Below are positions 1 to 8,609 of a stretch of DNA of 64,000 nucleotides, one piece after another. Positions within the stretch are counted from its first letter, which is position 1. The number at the start of each line of letters is the position of its first letter. The notes below the pieces were generated by a model that saw nothing but the letters and a program-made list of their open reading frames with translations, searched no databases and was not told the DNA's origin. Source of the DNA: Cellulomonas sp. JZ18 (GTDB taxonomy: Bacteria > Actinomycetota > Actinomycetes > Actinomycetales > Cellulomonadaceae); assembly GCF_009720485.1 (NCBI RefSeq), contig NZ_CP045245.1, forward strand, positions 434,001 through 498,000, in the 5' to 3' direction. The translations under genes and the position numbers were made by a program.

Positions 1-1
1 C

Positions 2-325
2 CCCGGCGGGGCGTGCACGGTCCGCTACACGAGCAACGACTGGAACACCGGGTACACCGCGTCGGTGCGCATCACGAACACCGGCTCGACGGCCCTCAAC
101 GGCTGGACGCTGCGCTTCGACCTGTCGAACGGGCAGCGGGTGCAGCAGGGCTGGAGCGCCCAGTGGGCGCAGTCCGGCTCGACGGTGACCGTCACGAACG
201 CCGCCTGGAACGGCACGCTCGCACCGGGCGCGTCGGTCGAGATCGGCTACAACGGCGCGCACTCCGGCCAGAACCCGAAGCCGACGGCCTTCACGCTGAA
301 CGGCGCCGGCTGCACCACCGCCTGA
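2..325 (+). CDS. C-terminal CBM2 of a secreted carbohydrate-active enzyme (partial)
   Basis: The reading frame enters from the left edge and ends at the TGA at 323-325, so only the last 107 residues are present. They form one family 2 carbohydrate-binding module: a Cys near the start (GACTVRY) and one near the end (GAGC) that pair as a disulfide in this family, plus the spaced tryptophans (NDWNTGY, NGWTLRF, QGWSAQW, AAWNGT) that make the flat cellulose-binding face. Such modules usually end secreted glycoside hydrolases, esterases or polysaccharide monooxygenases. The catalytic part lies outside the window, so the enzyme class is unknown. A strong hairpin follows 43 bp after the stop. Confidence 0.9.
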   Translation, partial: PGGACTVRYTSNDWNTGYTASVRITNTGSTALNGWTLRFDLSNGQRVQQGWSAQWAQSGSTVTVTNAAWNGTLAPGASVEIGYNGAHSGQNPKPTAFTLNGAGCTTA

Positions 326-367
326 CGGGCGGACGACGGACCCCGCCACGACCCCATGCGTGGCGGT

Positions 368-409
368 GAGGGGCCGGTCCGCGGGAGCACTCCCGCGGGC
401 CGGCCCCTC
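368..409 (+). terminator. Hairpin terminator after the CBM2 gene
   Basis: The 20-base arms at 368-387 and 390-409 pair throughout with one G·U wobble around a 2-base loop. No T-run follows, as is usual in very GC-rich actinobacteria. It separates the CBM2 gene from the histidine kinase. Confidence 0.75.
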
Positions 410-532
410 GTCGTCGTGGCCCGCGGTGCGCGCGTGCGGCGGACGGCTCGTCGCGCACAGCGGGCGGGGGTAGGGCCAGCCCCACCGCGGGGACGGGGGC
501 GGGCACGGGTGCGCGGGCCGCGGCGCCGGCCC

Positions 533-538
533 TACGTT
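533..538 (+). promoter_or_regulatory. -10 element of a likely leaderless promoter for the histidine kinase
   Basis: TACGTT fits the TANNNT -10 consensus and ends 7 bases before the ATG at 546, so transcription would begin at the start codon. The same spacing recurs at many genes of this window. Confidence 0.5.
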
Positions 539-545
539 CGTGGCC

Positions 546-1946
546 ATGAGCCACTCGTCCCCGTCGGCGGCCCCGGCCGAGTCCCCGGGCGCCGCACCGG
601 CGGTCCCGCCGGACGTCGTGCCGCTCGCCGCCGACGCCCGACTCGTCGCCCCCGCCCTCGCCGACGGGCGCGCCCTCGTGCTGGCGCCGGTGCACCCGGC
701 GACGCTGCGCGCGGCGGGTCAGCTGGTGGTCGCCGCCTTCTGGACGCTGGCGGTCGCCGTCGTGCTGCTGACGGGTGCCGGACTCGGGGTCTCGCTCGTC
801 GTGCTCGTCGTGGGCCTGCCCGTCCTCGTGGTCACGCTCGTCCTCGCCCGGGGCTACGGACGCGCCGAGCGGGCGCGGCTCGCCGCCCAGCTGGGCGCCG
901 CGATCCCCGCCCCCGCGCCGCCCGTGCGCCGGCGGGGGTTCCGCGGCTGGTGGCTGCGGACCGTCGAGGGCCACGCGTGGACCGCGCTCGCGCACGCCGT
1001 CGTCGTCCTGCTGCTCGCCTGGACCGCCGTCGCGGTCGTCACCGCCCTGACCGCCGTCGCGCTCGTCGCCCTCGCGGCGCTCGTCGTGCCCGCCCTGCGC
1101 GTGACGCCCGTCGTGGGTCCGTGGTGGCTCGCGCTGGTCGTCCTGCCGCTGGCCGCCTGGGGCGCGGCGCTCGTCGCGCAGGCGACGACGCTGCTGCAGC
1201 TGCGCCTGAGCCGGGCGATGCTGGGCGGGCGCTCGCGCGCGGAGGCGGAGCGGGCCGCCCGTGCGGCCGAGCAGCGCGCCGAGGTCGCGGAGGTCCGCGC
1301 GGTCCGGCTGCACGAGACCCGCGCCGCGGCCGTCGAGGCCGCCGACGCCGAGCGCCGCCGCATCGAGCGCGACCTGCACGACGGCGCGCAGCAGCGGCTC
1401 GTCGCGCTCGGGGTCGAGCTCGGTGTGGCCCGCCGCGCCGCCGCCCACGACCCGGAGGCCGCCGTGCGCGCGCTCGACTCCGCGCACGCGGAGGTCAAGG
1501 AGGTGCTCGCCGAGCTGCGGGACCTGGTGCGCGGCGTGCACCCCGCGGTGCTCACCGACCGGGGGCTCGACGCGGCCCTGTCGGCGCTCGCCGCGCGCAG
1601 CCCCGTGCGCGTGGAGGTCGACGCGAGCGGGCTCGACGGCGCGTCCGTCGGCACGACGCCCGCGCAGGCCGCCGCGTACTTCGTGGTCGCGGAGGCGCTG
1701 ACGAACGTCGCGAAGCACGCCGGCGCCACGTCGGCCGCCGTGCGCGCGGACGTCGTCGGCACCGGCGCGGACGCGCGGCTGCGGGTGCGGATCAGCGACG
1801 ACGGCGTCGGTGGGGCCCGTGCGACGCCGGGCAGCGGCCTCGACGGCCTGCGCCGGCGCGTCGAGGCCCTGGACGGCTCCTTCGACCTCGTCAGCCCCGT
1901 CGGGGCCGGCACCGTGCTCACCGTGGAGGTGCCGTGCGCATCGTGA
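546..1946 (+). CDS. Two-component sensor histidine kinase (HisKA_3 type) with membrane sensor domain
   Basis: A 466-residue membrane kinase that phosphorylates the adjacent NarL-type regulator. Residues about 55-235 hold a low-complexity start and four hydrophobic helices in two pairs, the layout of the 'putative sensor' domain. A charged Ala/Arg-rich coiled coil follows, then the HisKA_3 dimerisation helix with the phosphate-accepting His in RDLHDGAQQR. The C-terminal HATPase domain shows the N-box (EALTNVAKHA) and G-box-like DDGVGGA and GSGLDGLRRR. I chose ATG 546 over GTG 540 because of the -10 element 7 bases upstream. It overlaps the response regulator by 13 bases, so the two are coupled. 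The signal sensed is unknown; envelope stress is an inference from the DUF4097 neighbour. Confidence 0.9.
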   Translation: MSHSSPSAAPAESPGAAPAVPPDVVPLAADARLVAPALADGRALVLAPVHPATLRAAGQLVVAAFWTLAVAVVLLTGAGLGVSLVVLVVGLPVLVVTLVLARGYGRAERARLAAQLGAAIPAPAPPVRRRGFRGWWLRTVEGHAWTALAHAVVVLLLAWTAVAVVTALTAVALVALAALVVPALRVTPVVGPWWLALVVLPLAAWGAALVAQATTLLQLRLSRAMLGGRSRAEAERAARAAEQRAEVAEVRAVRLHETRAAAVEAADAERRRIERDLHDGAQQRLVALGVELGVARRAAAHDPEAAVRALDSAHAEVKEVLAELRDLVRGVHPAVLTDRGLDAALSALAARSPVRVEVDASGLDGASVGTTPAQAAAYFVVAEALTNVAKHAGATSAAVRADVVGTGADARLRVRISDDGVGGARATPGSGLDGLRRRVEALDGSFDLVSPVGAGTVLTVEVPCAS

Positions 1947-2605
1947 TCGCCGAGGACTCCGTCCTCCTGCTCGACGGGCTCACCCGGCTGCTCGCCGCCG
2001 AGGGGCACGACGTGACCGGCTACCGCACCGCCGACGCGCTCGTCGCCGCGCTCGGCGACCCGGACGCCGACCTGCCCGACGTCGTCGTCACCGACGTGCG
2101 GATGCCGCCCACGCACACCGACGAGGGCCTGCGTGCCGCCGTGCACCTGCGCGGCCTGCACCCGCGCCTCCCCGTGCTGGTGCTCTCGCAGTACGTCGAG
2201 CAGCGCTACGCACGCGACCTGCTCGCCGCCGACGCCCGCGGGCTGGGGTACGTGCTCAAGGACCGCGTGGCCGACGTCGACGACTTCCTCGCCGCGCTGG
2301 CACGGGTCGCCTCCGGCGGCACCGTCGTCGACCCCGAGGTCGTCGCCCAGGTGCTCGCCCGCAGCAGCCGCTCCGCGCTCGACACCCTGACGCCGCGCGA
2401 GCGCGAGGTCATCGCGCTCATGGCCGAGGGCCGCTCCAACACCGCCATCGCCGACCGGCTCGTCGTCGGCCTGCCCGCGGTGGAGAAGCACGTGACGTCC
2501 ATCCTCACCAAGCTCGACCTCCCGCCCGACTCCGACGACCACCGCCGCGTGCTCGCGGTGCTGCGCTGGCTCGAGGACGGCCCGACGAACGGAAGTCCGC
2601 GATGA
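1934..2605 (+). CDS. NarL/FixJ-family response regulator
   Basis: A 223-residue regulator paired with the upstream kinase. The receiver domain shows the acidic pair (AEDS, residues 7-8), the phospho-acceptor Asp in TDVRMPP and the conserved Lys in YVLKDRV. The C-terminal LuxR-type helix-turn-helix is recognisable from LTPREREVIALMAEGRSN and the recognition helix AVEKHVTSIL. The GTG start at 1934 lies inside the kinase gene, and the stop overlaps the next gene's ATG (ATGA). This gives a three-gene coupled operon of kinase, regulator and DUF4097 protein. Confidence 0.92.
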   Translation: MRIVIAEDSVLLLDGLTRLLAAEGHDVTGYRTADALVAALGDPDADLPDVVVTDVRMPPTHTDEGLRAAVHLRGLHPRLPVLVLSQYVEQRYARDLLAADARGLGYVLKDRVADVDDFLAALARVASGGTVVDPEVVAQVLARSSRSALDTLTPREREVIALMAEGRSNTAIADRLVVGLPAVEKHVTSILTKLDLPPDSDDHRRVLAVLRWLEDGPTNGSPR

Positions 2606-3810
2606 CCCTCCCGCAGCGCCCGGCCGACCAGCGCCCGGCCGACCCGCACGCGGCGGACCCGCGCCCGGGTGACGTCGCGCCGACGGCACCGCTGCCCGCG
2701 ACCTCCGCGGCGCCCGTGCCGCCCGGCGCCGGCGCCCCGCCCCCGGGCGGGGGCGCCCCGGTCGCACCCGTCCCGGGCTCGGCGCGACGTCGGTCGACCG
2801 CCGGGGCCGTGCTCACCGCGATCGGCGTCACGGCGGTCGTGCTCACCGCGGGGCAGCTCGCGCTCAACATCGTCGCGCACGCGACGGCGCGCACCCGCAC
2901 GCACCTGCAGACGTACGACGCGGTGCCGGTCGTCGAGCTCGTCACGGACGGCGCGGTGGAGGTCCGCGCGACCAGCGGTGACGACGTGCACGTCGAGCGC
3001 AGGTCCCGGCACGCGTGGGACGCGCCGCAGCACACCGTGCAGCACCAGGGCGACCGCCTGGTCGTCACGTACCGCTGCGGCTGGAGCTGGGTCGGCGTGT
3101 GCAGCACGAGCATGGTGGCCGAGCTGCCGGAGGGCACCGACCTGGTCGTGCGCTCGCAGGACGGGACCGTGCGGGCGGAGGGCGCCCTGGGCGACGTCGA
3201 CCTGCGCGCGTCCGACGGGGACGTGGTGGTCGTCGGCGCGACCGGGCGGGTCGAGGCGCGCACGTCGGACGGGCGGGTCGACGCGCAGGGTCTGGCGGGT
3301 GACGTGCTGGTGCGCACGGACGACGGCGACGTCAGCCTGCGCGACGTCGGCGGCGACGCGGACGTGAGCGTGGGGGACGGGTCCCTCGCGGCGGACGGCG
3401 TGGGCGGCTCCCTCACGGCCCGCACCTCGCACGGGCGGGTCGACGCGCAGGACGTCGCGCGCGACGTGGTGATCCAGACGGACGACGGCGACGTCGTGCT
3501 GGCCGACGTCGGCGGCGACGTGGACGTGAGCGCGGTCGACGGGGCGCTGGCCGTGGACGGCGTGGGCGGCTCCCTCACGGCGCGGACCTCCGACGGGGAC
3601 GTGACCGTCGCCGCGGTGGCCGGCGACGTCACGGCGCGCAGCGTCGACGGGGACGTCACCGTCCACGGCACGGGGGAGCCGGTCGCGCTGGAGATCGTGA
3701 CCGTCGACGGCCGGCAGGTCGTCGACGCCCCGACCGATCCCGCGGCGGACCGCCGGGTGAGCCTGCGGACGGGCGACGGGAACGTGTCCTACCTGGGTCC
3801 GCGTCGCTGA
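2602..3810 (+). CDS. DUF4097-family membrane-anchored beta-helix protein
   Basis: A 402-residue protein. Residues 1-65 are Pro/Ala-rich and cytoplasmic; one transmembrane helix at about 70-95 (AGAVLTAIGVTAVVLTAGQL) is followed by a long repeated-strand domain in which short SDGDV/TDDGDV turns recur, typical of the DUF4097 putative-adhesin fold. Such proteins often sit beside PspC- or LiaS-like two-component genes. Residues about 219-272 and 273-326 are an obvious tandem duplication. The ATG overlaps the regulator's stop. The last 22 bases overlap the convergent membrane-protein gene. Its exact role is unknown; a regulatory or target role for the kinase is inferred from the operon. Confidence 0.82.
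   Translation: MTLPQRPADQRPADPHAADPRPGDVAPTAPLPATSAAPVPPGAGAPPPGGGAPVAPVPGSARRRSTAGAVLTAIGVTAVVLTAGQLALNIVAHATARTRTHLQTYDAVPVVELVTDGAVEVRATSGDDVHVERRSRHAWDAPQHTVQHQGDRLVVTYRCGWSWVGVCSTSMVAELPEGTDLVVRSQDGTVRAEGALGDVDLRASDGDVVVVGATGRVEARTSDGRVDAQGLAGDVLVRTDDGDVSLRDVGGDADVSVGDGSLAADGVGGSLTARTSHGRVDAQDVARDVVIQTDDGDVVLADVGGDVDVSAVDGALAVDGVGGSLTARTSDGDVTVAAVAGDVTARSVDGDVTVHGTGEPVALEIVTVDGRQVVDAPTDPAADRRVSLRTGDGNVSYLGPRR
3256..3579 (+). repeat. Tandem 162-bp (54-codon) duplication inside the DUF4097 gene
   Basis: Codons at 3256-3417 (beginning ARTSDGRVDAQ) and 3418-3579 (beginning ARTSHGRVDAQ) encode 54-residue units that align without gaps and share most residues, including TDDGDV and DGVGGSLT. 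The phase is kept, so this is an in-frame duplication. Confidence 0.85.
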
Positions 3811-4472
3811 CCCGCGCCGGGCGCGGCCGCCGAGGTGCCCGCGGGGCGGTACGGCTCCTCCCGCACCGCGTGGGCGGCCACGAGCTTGCACGCGAGCAGC
3901 GGGCCGAACCACGCGAGGCCCGCGGGTGCGGGGACCAGCGGCGCCGCGACGAGCAGCGTGCCGAGCACCGCGAACGCCAGGGGACGCGCCAGGTGCAGCG
4001 GGGCCACGTGCACCGCGGCGGAGCCGGCCACGCACGCCGCGTACCACGTCCCCGCCCACGCCCACCCGTCCCCGGGCAGCGCGAGGACCAGGACGAACGG
4101 GTGCACGTGCGCGGCGGCGAACGCGACGGGGTGCCGCAGCGCGCGCGCCGTCCGGCCGGGGTGCCCGGTCGCCGGGCCGTGGTACTGCCGCTTGGCCGTC
4201 GACAGCGCGTTGGCCGCGACCCCGCCGACGACGTCGATCGCGACGGTGACCACGAGCGCCCACTGCCACCACCGCCAGGCGCCGGACCCGGCGGCGACGA
4301 CGAGCGCGGTCCCGACCACCGTCGCGGCGGCCACGAGCGCCCGCTCCCCGCGCGTGGTCCCGGCGCCGACCAACCAGCCCGGCGGACCGGGGGGCGGCCG
4401 CCAGTCCACGACCGTGGCGGGCGCACCGGGTGCCGGCGCGGGGGGACCGGCAGGGCCCGCGAACGTGCTCAC
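3789..4472 (-). CDS. Membrane protein of unknown function
   Basis: A 227-residue protein starting at GTG 4472 (VSTFAGPAG). After a Pro/Gly-rich N-terminus of about 40 residues there are about six hydrophobic segments (for example LVAAATVVGTALVVAAGSG, WALVVTVAIDVVGGVAANAL, FAVLGTLLVAAPLVPAPAG). Conserved-looking polar patches are STAKRQYHGP and RHPVAFAAAHVHPF; the latter suggests a functional site within the membrane. I do not recognise a named family. It is convergent with the DUF4097 gene and overlaps it by 22 bp. A longer in-frame reading upstream runs into the tRNA gene and is not credible. Confidence 0.7.
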   Translation of the reverse strand: MSTFAGPAGPPAPAPGAPATVVDWRPPPGPPGWLVGAGTTRGERALVAAATVVGTALVVAAGSGAWRWWQWALVVTVAIDVVGGVAANALSTAKRQYHGPATGHPGRTARALRHPVAFAAAHVHPFVLVLALPGDGWAWAGTWYAACVAGSAAVHVAPLHLARPLAFAVLGTLLVAAPLVPAPAGLAWFGPLLACKLVAAHAVREEPYRPAGTSAAAPGAGQRRGPR

Positions 4473-4631
4473 GCCCGACACCGTGCCGAGCCGCGCGGGC
4501 GGTGACAAGGGACGCGCCGGGATGTGGGCGCCGGGCGGACCGGCCGCCCCTGGTGGGTGTGCCGCTGGCGGGGGCCGCGCCTGGGGGTGCCGCGCGCGTC
4601 GGCCGCCTCGTCGGCGGGGCGCGTCCCCAGG

Positions 4632-4663
4632 CCCCGCGTCCCCCGGGCCCCGCGTCCCCCGGG
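4632..4663. repeat. Two tandem copies of a 16-bp GC-rich unit
   Basis: CCCCGCGTCCCCCGGG occurs twice in direct succession, between the membrane-protein gene and the tRNA terminator. It is probably slippage-derived. Confidence 0.6.
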
Positions 4664-4669
4664 ACGACG

Positions 4670-4701
4670 AAGGCCCGGTCGGCGTCTGCCGACCGGGCCT
4701 T
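4670..4701 (-). terminator. Terminator of tRNA-Pro
   Basis: Perfect 14-bp arms (4670-4683 and 4688-4701) around a 4-base loop lie 9 bases beyond the tRNA 3' end on the minus strand. Confidence 0.8.
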
Positions 4702-4710
4702 CTCTCGCTG

Positions 4711-4784
<74 letters not shown>

Positions 4785-4796
4785 TGAAGCCCCGTA

Positions 4797-4827
4797 AGAA
4801 TAGCCGACGATCGGGGCAGGAGTGAAA
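4797..4827 (-). promoter_or_regulatory. Promoter of tRNA-Pro
   Basis: On the minus strand TATTCT (4797-4802) is a good -10, with TTTCAC (4822-4827) as a possible -35 at 19-bp spacing. The -10 ends 12 bases before the mature tRNA. Confidence 0.5.
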
Positions 4828-4883
4828 CCGGCTCCGGGCTCGTCCGGTCGAGGGGTGCGCCAGCCGTCCGCCGGGCCGCCCGG

Positions 4884-5849
4884 TCACGCGGGGACGAGCG
4901 TGAGCAGCGTCGCCTCGGGCCGGCAGGCGAACCGCACGGGGGCGTAGGGCGACGTGCCCAGCCCGGCCGAGACGTGCAGCCACGACGACCCGCCGCCGCC
5001 CGGACGGTCGGGGCGCGCCCCGGGCCACCCGTGCAGGCCCTTGGCCCGGCGCGTGTCGAGGTCGCAGTTCGTCGTCAGCGCGCCCCAGAGCGGCACCGCG
5101 AGCTGCCCGCCGTGCGTGTGCCCGGCGATCGTGAGGTCGACGCCGTCCGCGTGCATCGCGTCGAGCACCCGGCGGTACGGCGCGTGCGTGACGCCGACGT
5201 GCAGGTCGACCCCGGGCGCCGTGCGGCCGGCCCCGCGGACGTCGTCCGGGCCACCGGCGGCGGGGAAGCGGTCCTGGTCGAGGTGCGCGTCGTCCGTGCC
5301 GACGAGCGAGAGGCGCCGGCCGTCGACCTCGAGGACGTCGCGGCGGTTCGACAGGTCGCGCCAGCCGGCCGACGTCAGCCGGCCCACGAGCTCGCGCCAC
5401 GGCAGCTCGACCGGGGGGCGCGCCGGCGCACGCCGCGCGTCGGGGAGCAGGTAGCGCGCCGGGTTCTTCGGCTGCGGCGCGAGGTAGTCGTTCGACCCGA
5501 GGACGAACGCGCCCGGCAGCGCGAGCAGCGGCTCCAGCGCACGCAGCAGGGCCGGCATGGCACCGGTGTGCGCCCAGTTGTCGCCGGTGTCGACGACGAG
5601 GTGCGGGTCGAGCGTGGCCAGGTCGCGCACCCAGTCGACCTTGCGGCGCTGCCCCGGCGTGAGGTGCAGGTCGGACACGTGCAGGACGCGCAGCGGGGCC
5701 TGCCCCGCGGGCAGGACGGGGACGCGCGCCTCACGCAGCGTGTACCAGCGCGCCTCGACGAGAGACCAGGCGAGCGCCGCGGCGCCGGCGGCCGCGAGGC
5801 CGCCGGCGGTGCGGACGAGGGGGTGGGCGGTGACGGGGGAGCGGCTCAC
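4884..5849 (-). CDS. Metallophosphoesterase (YkuE-like), membrane-anchored
   Basis: A 321-residue calcineurin-type phosphoesterase. An N-terminal hydrophobic helix (residues 10-30) anchors it. Metal-binding motifs appear in order: SDLHL (about 59), DTGDNW (about 88), GSNDY in place of the usual GNHE (about 118), THAPY (about 218) and GHTHGGQ (about 243). The substrate is unknown; family members act on lipid or nucleotide phosphates at the membrane. It starts at ATG 5849, 3 bp beyond the stop of the penicillin-binding protein gene, so the two are co-transcribed. The pair matches the ponA2-Rv3683 neighbourhood of M. tuberculosis. Confidence 0.9.
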   Translation of the reverse strand: MSRSPVTAHPLVRTAGGLAAAGAAALAWSLVEARWYTLREARVPVLPAGQAPLRVLHVSDLHLTPGQRRKVDWVRDLATLDPHLVVDTGDNWAHTGAMPALLRALEPLLALPGAFVLGSNDYLAPQPKNPARYLLPDARRAPARPPVELPWRELVGRLTSAGWRDLSNRRDVLEVDGRRLSLVGTDDAHLDQDRFPAAGGPDDVRGAGRTAPGVDLHVGVTHAPYRRVLDAMHADGVDLTIAGHTHGGQLAVPLWGALTTNCDLDTRRAKGLHGWPGARPDRPGGGGSSWLHVSAGLGTSPYAPVRFACRPEATLLTLVPA

Positions 5850-5852
5850 GCG

Positions 5853-8384
5853 TCAGCCGTTGCGACCGTTGCCCGGGCCGCCGTTGCCGCCACCGCCGTT
5901 GTTGCCACCACCGTTGTTGCCACCACCGTTCCCCGGCCCGGGGAACCCGACGCCCGGCTGCGCGGGGCCGGCCGGCGGCGCCGGGGGCTGCCCGTTCGAC
6001 AGGCGCAGCGTGATGGTCGCACCCCGCGAGGCGGTGCCCGACGGGGACTGCTCGGCCACGGTGCCCGCCGGGTAGGGCGAGCTCACCTGGTCACCGGCGA
6101 CGGAGACGCGGAACCCTGCGCCCTCGAGCTGCGCACGCGCGGACTGCTCGCTCTGCCCGACGACGGACGGCACGCCGGAGCGCTCGCCGTACACCTGCCG
6201 GTCGTTCGGCGAGGCGAAGCCCGGCACCTCCTTGCCCGCCATGACGCGGTCCATGTACCGCTTCCACGTCGGGGCGGCGATGGACGAGCCGTAGGGGCCG
6301 TTCCGGTAACGCTTGCCGTTGATGACCTGCCCGTTCATCGACCGGAAGTTCTCGCTGTACCCCACCCACACGGCGGTCGCACGCAGCGGGTTGTAGCCCG
6401 CGAACCACGTGTTCTCGTTGCCGGTCGTGGTGCCGGTCTTGCCGGCGGCGGTGTAGGCGGGACGGCCGATGTCGCTGGCCGTGCCGGACCACACGTTGCT
6501 CAGCGCGAAGTTCATGGCAGCGGCGATCTGCGGGTCGATCGCGCCGGGCCGGCAGTCCGCCTGCGGCACGGGCAGCTCGTTGCCCTGGGAGTCGGTGACC
6601 GACGTGATCGCGATCGGCTTGCAGTACGTGCCGCCCGACGCGAACGTCGCGTACGCGGCCGCGATCTGCAGCGGGGACGTCGACTCGGAGCCGAGCACGT
6701 TGGCCGGCGTGCCCGTGAAGGGCGCGTTGCCCGGGGTGCCCCAGACGGTCGTCGAGTTGGGGTCACCGGCCTGCGTCACGCCGAGGTCCGCCGCGCCCTG
6801 CATGATGTCGCAGAGGTTGAGCTGCTTGGCCATCGCGACGTACGCCGAGTTCACGGAGTTCCGGGTCGCGTCGAGGACGCTCTGCGGGATGGCCCGCCCG
6901 CCCTCGGAGTTGCCGAACTTCCACGTCTCGCCCGACAGGCGGATGCAGCTCTGGAACTCCCGCGGCTCGTACTGCAGCCGGGTGCCGTTGACGGTCTCGT
7001 TGAGCGAGTGCCCCTTCTTCAGCCACTCCAGCAGCGTGAACACCTTGAACGTCGAGCCCGGGGCGAAGCCCTGCGAGCCGCCGTACTGGTACGAGGTGTT
7101 GAAGTTGACCGCGGTGTCGGTGCGAGGACCGTCCTTGGTCACCGAGTAGTTCCGGTTCTGCGCCATCGCGAGGATCTTGCCCGTGCCGGGCTCCACCGTG
7201 ACGATCGCGGACGCGACGCCCGAGCCGTCCTCGACCGGCACGCCCGCCTTGACCTCCTGGTCGGCTGCGGTCTGCTCCGCCGGGTCGAGGGTCGTCCGGA
7301 TCGTCAGACCGCCGCGGTAGAGCCGGTTCTTGCGCACGTCGCTCGTCTCGCCGAACGCGGGGTCGTTGATGATCACCTTGGTGACGTAGTCGCAGAAGAA
7401 GCCCGCGCCGGACACGACGTCGCTGGCGGCGACGCACCCCTGCCGGAGCGGGTGCGGGTTCAGGGTGGCGGCGATCGGCGTCGCGAGGCCCGCGGCGAGC
7501 TCGTCCGCCGTGATGTACCCCTCGCGCTCCATGTCCTTGAGCACCTGGTCGCGGCGCGCCTGCGACTTGGCCTGGCGCGCGGCCTTGACCTCCGGCGTCT
7601 CGTCGGCCGGGCCCACCGGGTCGAGCGCGGACGGGCTCTGCGTGATCCCGGCGATCGTCGCGGCCTCGAGGTACGTGACGTCCTTCGCCGACTTGCCGAA
7701 GTAGTACTGCGCCGCCGACTCGACGCCGTAGACGGACGCGCCGAAGGGCGCGATGTTCAGGTACTTCTCGAGGATCTCGTCCTTGCTCATCCGCTGCTCG
7801 AGCGTGATGGCGATCTTGGCCTCGCGCAGCTTGCGGGCGACGCCCTCGGGGCCGTCGCTCTCGCGCGCCGCCGCGATGATCGCCTGGCGCTCCTCCTCGG
7901 TCTCCGCGAGCTCGGCCGCGTCGACGAGGACGTTCTTCACGTACTGCTGCGTCAGCGTCGACGCACCCTGCGTCTTGCCCATCGCAGTCGCGACGGCGGC
8001 GCGCACCATGCCGGCCGGGTCGACGCCGGAGTGCTCGTAGAACCGGCGGTCCTCGACCGCGATGACGGCCTTCTGCATGATCGGCGCGATCTCGGCCAGC
8101 GGCACCGCGGTGCGGTTCTGCAGGAAGACGGTCGCCAGCAGCGTGCCGTCGGCCGCGAGGATCTCCGACTTCTGCGGCAGCGTGCGCTCCTCGAGCTCGC
8201 TCGGGATCTCCTCGAACGCCGTCACGGACATGGTCGTGGCGCCGTTGGCCGCGGCCACGCCGGGCAGCAGGAGGCCGGCGGACAGGACGCCGCCGAGCAC
8301 GGCGACGAGCAGGAAGGAGACCATCAGGCCCAGCGCCTGGACGGCGCTGACCTTGCGTCCACGGGCGCGGGCAGGGGTCGGCAT
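5853..8384 (-). CDS. Bifunctional class A penicillin-binding protein with PASTA domain
   Basis: An 843-residue peptidoglycan glycosyltransferase/transpeptidase. A short cytoplasmic start and one membrane helix (about 15-45) precede the GT51 domain (EDRRFYEHSGVD, the catalytic-Glu motif). The transpeptidase domain has all three signatures: SxxK (GSTFK), SxN (NSVNS) and KTGT (GKTGT). One PASTA domain (GVPSVVGQSEQSA) follows near 735-800, then a Gly/Asn-rich tail of about 35 residues. I chose ATG 8384 (MPTPARARG) because the residues before it in the longer frame are not domain-like. It is divergent from the WblA gene, as ponA2 is from whiB4 in mycobacteria. Confidence 0.94.
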   Translation of the reverse strand: MPTPARARGRKVSAVQALGLMVSFLLVAVLGGVLSAGLLLPGVAAANGATTMSVTAFEEIPSELEERTLPQKSEILAADGTLLATVFLQNRTAVPLAEIAPIMQKAVIAVEDRRFYEHSGVDPAGMVRAAVATAMGKTQGASTLTQQYVKNVLVDAAELAETEEERQAIIAAARESDGPEGVARKLREAKIAITLEQRMSKDEILEKYLNIAPFGASVYGVESAAQYYFGKSAKDVTYLEAATIAGITQSPSALDPVGPADETPEVKAARQAKSQARRDQVLKDMEREGYITADELAAGLATPIAATLNPHPLRQGCVAASDVVSGAGFFCDYVTKVIINDPAFGETSDVRKNRLYRGGLTIRTTLDPAEQTAADQEVKAGVPVEDGSGVASAIVTVEPGTGKILAMAQNRNYSVTKDGPRTDTAVNFNTSYQYGGSQGFAPGSTFKVFTLLEWLKKGHSLNETVNGTRLQYEPREFQSCIRLSGETWKFGNSEGGRAIPQSVLDATRNSVNSAYVAMAKQLNLCDIMQGAADLGVTQAGDPNSTTVWGTPGNAPFTGTPANVLGSESTSPLQIAAAYATFASGGTYCKPIAITSVTDSQGNELPVPQADCRPGAIDPQIAAAMNFALSNVWSGTASDIGRPAYTAAGKTGTTTGNENTWFAGYNPLRATAVWVGYSENFRSMNGQVINGKRYRNGPYGSSIAAPTWKRYMDRVMAGKEVPGFASPNDRQVYGERSGVPSVVGQSEQSARAQLEGAGFRVSVAGDQVSSPYPAGTVAEQSPSGTASRGATITLRLSNGQPPAPPAGPAQPGVGFPGPGNGGGNNGGGNNGGGGNGGPGNGRNG
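5859..5935. repeat. Low-complexity GGGNN-encoding repeat at the end of the PBP gene
   Basis: Repeated CCACCACCGTTGTTG-like units encode alternating Gly and Asn at the extreme C-terminus. Length variation between strains is likely. Confidence 0.6.
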
Positions 8385-8609
8385 GCCGCGAGGATACCGG
8401 GGGCCCCTGACGCCGGCCCTGCCGGTCCGGCTCCCTCCCGGTCCCTCCACGGGACCTGCACACGTCGGCCGTCGCGGGCCCGCCGCGCTCGTCCGGCCGG
8501 GCGGAATCGGGCACCGGGGTCTACCCGCGCGCGCGGGGAGCCGCTAGCGTCCGCCGTGCGATCCGCGCCGGGCGGCAGGTCCACGGGTCGGCAGGGACGG
8601 AGGTCACAG

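Noticed and set aside
5859..5935. Possible CRISPR or binding-site array at the end of the PBP gene
   Set aside because: It is an in-frame Gly/Asn codon repeat of the coding sequence.
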